Assembly (NCBI GenBank): GCA_947179155.2 | Contig: OX359273.1 | Location: 10,281,501 to 10,345,500 of the forward strand | Direction: 5' to 3' | Origin: Hedera helix | Lineage: Eukaryota; Streptophyta; Magnoliopsida; Apiales; Araliaceae | Length of the DNA: 64,000 bases | Shown: positions 58,985 through 64,000 of the stretch, piece after piece | How positions within the stretch are numbered: the first letter of the stretch is position 1 | Layout of the letters: each line of letters opens with the position of its first letter | Position numbers and translations under genes: made by a program | Notes under the pieces: model-generated | Seen by the model: only the letters and a program-made list of their open reading frames with translations | The model's database searches: none | What the model was told of the DNA's origin: nothing

Positions 58985-59824
58985 CATTCAATGTTCAACA
59001 TTATTTTTAAAAATCTCAGTCCGACTATGTATAGAATCCGTTAGTATTTATGCTAATTTCAGAATAATTTAGGACCTACTAAATGGATGCACCTTTAGAT
59101 ACCTTTTGGGGGGAGGGGGGGGGGGGGGCGCTCTTCGGGGTGCTCTTCGGGCTGCGTGCATGATAAGATATATACATTAGTAGAGGGCGTATCATTGACA
59201 TTATCGAATCATTGGACCGTGTTACGAGCTGTTATAACCTTAGTCATCAGGGTTGTGGATTAAAAGATGTCGAATATATTGAACATATCGAAATCGTTTA
59301 TTGAACATATTGAAATCGTTTGGGAATTGTGTTTTATAATTATTTATTTTGATTTTGAATGTATATATCGACTATTATTATCGAACAAGAAAGTATTATT
59401 TTTAACAAGTATATATGTTTATTATTGTTATTGAATAAAAAGTTATTTCAAAAAAGTGTTTTACAAACTATATTTGATCCACCTAAATAGTAAAGATGAC
59501 CACTTACTTAGCTTTACCACTTATCCTTATATTAATTTTTACAGGATAACTTGTTAAGAGCCGAGCACTGTGGATACTTTTGTAGATGACTGGAGTTTTT
59601 TTTTGTTTAAGACGTTTATTAGTATTTTGATAAGACTTATATGTTGGGGAGCTGCGTCTCCAAATTTATGTTTTTGATAGCTATTTTTTGAACCCGGGTT
59701 AAATTTTGATTATGAAATTGTTGGGTTATTGTTGTTTGGACTGCGCTATTGATATTATTGCCTTGCGAGCTTTGAGTTTGCGGTGTGTAACACTTCGGGC
59801 CTGTAGCAGGTTCGGGGTGTTACA
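58985..59824 (+). mobile_element. 3' part of a gag-only-family LTR (plus orientation)
   Basis: Begins ATTATTTTTAAAAATCTCAG and ends GGTTCGGGGTGTTACA. Its first 420 bp repeat the content of 53330-53713 with many differences, and it continues to the true LTR end. It includes a run of 14 G at 59115-59128 and the GCCGAGCACTGTGGATAC segment also found inverted at 19610-19640. Confidence 0.8.
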
Positions 59825-60110
59825 GTATAATTGGTTCGATGAATCCCAATAAAAAGAAGAAAGAACCTTTGATGAATTTGTATACCTGACAAGTATTGCT
59901 GGCGAATAATAATAAGCTTGCTGTTCGTTGGAGATACATTTAAACAACCCACATGCAGATGTCTATTAATTTTATGACAAAGTTCATCAACTCGTTTGGA
60001 TTCACATGCATGCATTATCTAGCAAATATCATGTAATTAAACTTCTCACCGCCTTTTCCAACCTTTTGCACTCAAATATGTTTTGGACATTTATATACCC
60101 ACATTATCAC
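59825..60110. repeat. Upstream region of the WAT1-related gene (copy matching 46000-46293)
   Basis: GTATAATTGGTTCGATGAAT to CACATTATCACC matches the 46000 block. This copy is nearest the gene, about 800 bp upstream of its start codon, so it may contain promoter elements. Confidence 0.8.
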
Positions 60111-60400
60111 CTACGATTTCGTTCTCACATCTCAATATCTAATCTCTTCATTAGATTCGAATTTGTCAAGTTCTCCGACGATTACTACTTGTGGTATTGC
60201 TGTCTTGTAACTGCAGTTGATTTGCCTCTCCCCATTACGACAAATTTTTGATTTTAACAAAGAAGGAAAAGTTAAAAAACGAAAGTTAACAAAGAATTTG
60301 TCTGCAGTTGATAAAAGGGTGAGGTCTCAAAATTGGGCCTACTCATGAAAGCAACGCGGAAACTGAAAACAAAATTTGATAGTAGATTTTTAATAGAACT

Positions 60401-60439
60401 TTATAGGGACCAGAGAATAGGGATCAGACTAGCGATCAG

Positions 60440-60493
<54 letters not shown>

Positions 60494-60729
60494 TTATTAA
60501 AAAATAAATTTAAAATTTTAAAATTAAATTTTTATAAAATATAATGATTTAGATGTGATTTAAATATATATAAATAAATAATATTTATAAATTATACAGT
60601 TTATATATATTTAAATCGTACATAAATTATTATATTTTATAAAAAATTTAATTAAAAAAAATTACCCATTTTTTTTAAAAAATCATTTAAAAAAAAAAAC
60701 CTGACGCTAGACCGGTCCCGTTCCCCTGT
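60401..60729. mobile_element. MITE-like insertion in the WAT1-related gene's upstream region
   Basis: The left end TATAGGGACCAGAGAATAGG and the right end, other strand, TATACAGGGGAACGGGACC share a GGGAYC-rich inverted terminus. Inside are a ~45-bp AT run (60443-60488) and A/T-rich DNA. The target duplication is not certain (TA possible). Confidence 0.4.
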
Positions 60730-60903
60730 ATACCATAGCCTCTCATTTTTGAATATTTTAGAAATCCTTTCATTATTTTTCATCCACTCAATTGCATAGA
60801 TAAACCCTTCCTTTATCCGCAACTGAACCAATTTCCAGTTCTTCATTTTCCATAGATTTACACAGTAAAATTGAAAGAAGCAAATTTCTTCAAATTGTTG
60901 GTG

Positions 60904-63309
60904 ATGTCGGAAGCTGGTTCAAGTGGAGGAGCACAAGTATGGAAGGCTCATACGGCATTGGCGATGGTACAGCTCTTATATGGCGGATACCATGTCATTA
61001 CTAAAGTAGCTCTCAACGTTGGAATGAATCAGCTCGTTTTTTGTCTAATTCGTAATCTGATTGCTCTTTCTATCCTCGCTCCTGTGGCCTATGTTCGTGA
61101 AAAGTCAGTAATTATTCTCTCTGTATATTCATATATGCATAATGGATGCTAAGATTAATTTTTAATTTTTTAATTTTTTTCTTTGGGTTTTATTGACAAC
61201 ACTGATACTGCTGAATAACGGCACGAGCCAAGATTTTTTTTACCGAGGAAATGATCTTTTCCCAATTTGCAGCATTAGGCTTTGGTTTAACAAAGTTTGA
61301 GCAGTTTTCTTTAGATTCACGAGACCAATACTAATAGGCCGTACGCTACATAAGGTGATACGTGGTATGCTATGGGCAGCTTTATATAACTGCTAAATAG
61401 TTAAAGAATTCTCTTAGAATCTAAATGTAATAAAACTAAGTTTTAAATAAGATTTTTAGCTGAATAATTTAGTACAAATTTGATGTTTGAAGATCCAATA
61501 CTAAGTTATAATAGGGAGGCGACAAAAGAGAACAAACCATTCTCCATCAATTATACTTAAATTGTACCTATATAGTACCTAATTAAGTATAACTTAAACT
61601 TGAAAAAAATATCGTACCTAAGATATACTTAGTTAAGTTAAATTGTACTTAAATTGTACCTATATAGAATCTAGTTAAGGATAACTTAAAAAGATTATAA
61701 TTAGTTAAGTTAAATTGTACTTATTATTAAATTGTACATATATAGTACCTTGTTAAATACAACTTGAAAAAAATTGCACTTAAAATATACTTAGTTTAGT
61801 TACATTGTACTTAAATTATATAGAATATGTGTGCCAACCATTTGAACTAAGACAACATCAATATCAACTTTATTTAAATGTAAAATTGATTAAAATATAT
61901 GGGAGATGCCCGTTTTATCATTTGGATGTGCACTAGATGGTGTTTTTTTGTGAACTTCATTGATCCATTTTGTTGTTCTTATTAGTTAGAATTTTTTCAT
62001 AAGTTTTAAAATTTATTTTTGAAGCTCTTAACTAGCTAATCGTGCATATTACCCAAAACTGATACCTAGTAAAAAAAAGACCTTTCGAAACATAAGCTGC
62101 TACTGTGACTTTGAACCATGTGAATCTTATTAAATTGTTTCATGTCTTTCATTTATTGCAAGATTGAGTGTCTTTTCTAGCACTGTTGCGGGTTCTATGA
62201 TTTTTTCAGTAGTAGCTATATCTCATCTTTATAGGGATTTGAGGGGCAGTAGTTTTCTGAGGACTTTATATTTTTCCTCTTTCTATTTTGTTTGAAGTGA
62301 TGTTTTATTCTCCTTGTGTTTCTAGTGACATCTTCTTCTTGTGACTTCATATTATTTTTATGCTGAGCCTAGCAACTGAATTCGAAGGTGAAATTCTTCT
62401 TGGCAAGAAGTAATGCCATGTTTTGTTTAGTGTTTTGACGAGTAGATGTCTATGAGCTTTGATTTGATTTGGTTTTTTTAACATCTACCAATTTCCAGCA
62501 GAATATTAGTTTTCAAATTAGTTGATTTGCTTGTCATCCTTAAAATTCCTGGTATAATAAAAAATGTGAACATATTTGTACATTTTCTCGCTTTAACCAA
62601 GGAAACTAGTTGATTTATATATTTGAAGTAGTTTTGCTCCGAATAAAAGTCCATTCTCTCAGACACAAGATTAGTACTTCGTTTTTGAACTATAAGTTGA
62701 AGTAAACAAATCCACTCATTTTAAGGAGAGCTGGATTGTTGTTCTCACTTGTCTTCTGAGTTGTAGTGTTACTCTTTAATTGGCATAGTTTGCTGCTTTT
62801 GACATTTTATAAACATTTTGGTGTTATCCACTATTGCTTTTTCCTTAGCAGTGTTATAGAGCATTTGACTTGGAAAATGTAGAATAGAATACTGAAACTA
62901 AAAAGTTCAGCCTGGTAAAATAGTCCAAAATTATTTTAGCCAACATTTTTTTTTTCATTTTGTTCTAATGTATGATTGCATTGAGTACCGAATTGTGATG
63001 TGTTTTTTCACTTCCTGTTTGCAGAAGAATCAGGCCACCTATGACGAGGCGTTTCCTCATGTCATTCTTCTTTCTTGGGTTTACTGGGTATGTTTTACTA
63101 ATTATTTTACAGGTTCTTTTTGGTTCAAACTGAACTGACATGCTACTGATCACTGTTTATGATTTGATTCCAATTTCTTCATATTGGAATAGGATATTTG
63201 CAAATCAGGTTTTGTTTCTTATTGGTCTTGGCTACACAAATCCAACTTATGCTGCGGCAATACAACCTGCAATTCCTGTATTTACATTTATGTTAGCTGC
63301 AATAATGGG
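60904..63309 (+). CDS. WAT1-related (EamA/DMT) transporter, first three exons
   Basis: Exon 1 (60904-61103) encodes MSEAGSSGG, then VWKAHTALAMVQLLYGGYHVITKVALNVGMNQLVFCLIRNLIALSILAPVAYVRE, two membrane helices. Exon 2 (63025-63087) encodes RIRPPMTRRFLMSFFFLGFTG. Exon 3 (63193-63309) encodes IFANQVLFLIGLGYTNPTYAAAIQPAIPVFTFMLAAIMG. Splice sites AA|GTCAGT, TTTGCAG|AA, GG|GTATGT, AATAG|GA and GG|GTCAGT keep the frame. This is the N-terminal EamA domain of plant WAT1-related proteins (nodulin MtN21-type, drug/metabolite transporter superfamily); founding member WAT1 moves auxin across the tonoplast. Wording is closest to the At3g45870/At4g19185 type, from memory. Full proteins have about 350-400 residues and ten helices; only about 125 residues are visible here. 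The remaining exons must lie beyond 64000 or are lost, and intron 3 contains Sirevirus-like DNA. Confidence 0.85.
61104..63024 (+). other. Intron 1 of the WAT1-related gene
   Basis: A 1.9-kb AT-rich intron with GT...TTTGCAG ends. It contains about three degenerate ~90-110-bp repeats built on TTAAATTGTACCTATATAG (61555-61820). No other gene is seen. Confidence 0.7.
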
Positions 63310-63318
63310 GTCAGTTCT

Positions 63319-63341
63319 ATCTCTCTCTCTCTCTCTCTCTT
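63319..63341. repeat. CT microsatellite in intron 3
   Basis: TCTCTCTCTCTCTCTCTCTC-type run just after the exon 3 donor. Confidence 0.9.
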
Positions 63342-63424
63342 ATGGTGATAAGTAATTCAATTTAGTACGGGTTAAATCATTTTTTTTCTATTGAACTGAA
63401 GCCCAATTTTGAATGAACTATCCT

Positions 63425-63680
63425 TGAAACGTAGAGTTGGCCCTTGGGTCGTTGAGTAGCTCCATTCAACGACATCTGCTTTACTTTTTGTAGAGGCTCA
63501 GCGATCTGACTCTGACCTGGTATCATGCTCTATGATCTCTGCAAAGCTTCTGTTCACTCAGCGATCTTTGAGTAATTTTTATTTTAGTTCTATGAGGCGC
63601 CAGTTTGCTTTGGACAATTTTAGCTATTAAAAGGATTACATATCCATACTCTACGATTTGGATTGACCTAACAAATTTAA
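63425..63680 (-). mobile_element. Sirevirus-like LTR fragment in intron 3
   Basis: AACGTAGAGTTGG at 63430, ACTCTACGATTTGG at 63649, repeated AGCGATCT words and the edge-like GATTGACCTAACAAATTT parallel the 58622-58984 block. The limits are unclear. 63681-64000 is AT-rich DNA in which I see no gene; it may be more of the same element or intron. Confidence 0.4.
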
Positions 63681-64000
63681 TTCCTAACTAAGTCCTTTTA
63701 TATAGAATCTTTTACAAGTACTTTACAAAACGTACTTGTTTATACAAATACACATTAATCTTCTAGTCATCAACAAATCAAATAAAAGGTGCACACAAAT
63801 GCAAGTACTAACAGTAAATAATATGAAAGATAAGTTTATTTAGATGCTTCACCCTTTTGACAATTAAATTGCAAAAATCAACATGTAATGCTCTCAATAA
63901 AAAAAAAACATATATTGTTGCATGCTTGGTAGAAACTGCTATCCCTTAGGCAAATCAAAGCATAGTCTCATTTCATTTTCTTTCTAATCAATTGCATATC

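Overview
This window is nuclear DNA from a dicot plant, possibly an asterid (the lineage is a guess). It is AT-rich and dominated by nested LTR retrotransposons and small hAT-type DNA transposons. The evidence is plant-type split genes with GT/AG introns, chromovirus, Copia and gag-only retroelements, TGGYATCAGAGC primer-binding sites (initiator tRNA-Met type), and many non-autonomous elements with 8-bp target duplications. Only two host genes are clearly recognisable.

Left part (1-12 kb): a possible first exon with a TATA box (1.2-1.5 kb), a hAT MITE, a direct repeat bracketing a fragment that resembles a caulimovirid movement protein, and a polyamine/L-type amino-acid transporter gene (5055-6480). 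The transporter is complete except for a 7-bp tandem duplication that shifts its frame. Then come a hAT-like element carrying a strand-asymmetric GC-rich tract, a palindromic element containing about 0.9 kb of TTA repeats, and a 5'-truncated Ty3/Gypsy polyprotein with a probable 3' LTR.

Middle (12.3-34.1 kb): a four-element nest resolved by target-site duplications. A gag-only LTR element on the minus strand (12338-34123, TSD TAAAG) is interrupted in gag by a 4.1-kb solo LTR (14616-18751, TSD GTTGG). Its 5' LTR is interrupted by a 2.3-kb LTR-like unit (21008-34009, flank repeat TATAGC). That unit is in turn split by a full-length Tekay/Del-type chromovirus (21727-32424, TSD AAAAC). The chromovirus has an uninterrupted 1548-residue Gag-Pol and LTRs that differ by four substitutions and one 19-bp indel by eye, so it is young and possibly still active.

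Right-middle (34-46 kb): three hAT elements with perfect 8-bp duplications (34208-36071, 36420-37856, 40755-40941), further LTR-like pieces, AT microsatellites and small tandem or palindromic arrays.

Right (46-60 kb): a second nest. An LTR fragment of the gag-only family is split by a solo LTR (47258-53320, TSD GATAA), itself split by a solo LTR of the chromovirus family (49676-52658, TSD TACAT). Next come an LTR end fragment and a decayed Sirevirus-like Copia element on the minus strand with an envelope-like region. This block lies between two diverged copies of about 290 bp of sequence upstream of a WAT1-related (EamA/DMT) transporter gene. The first three exons of that gene are at 60904-63309 and the rest is not visible here. 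Short CGTAGAG/CTCTACG motifs recur through the Copia non-coding parts and reappear in the transporter gene's third intron.
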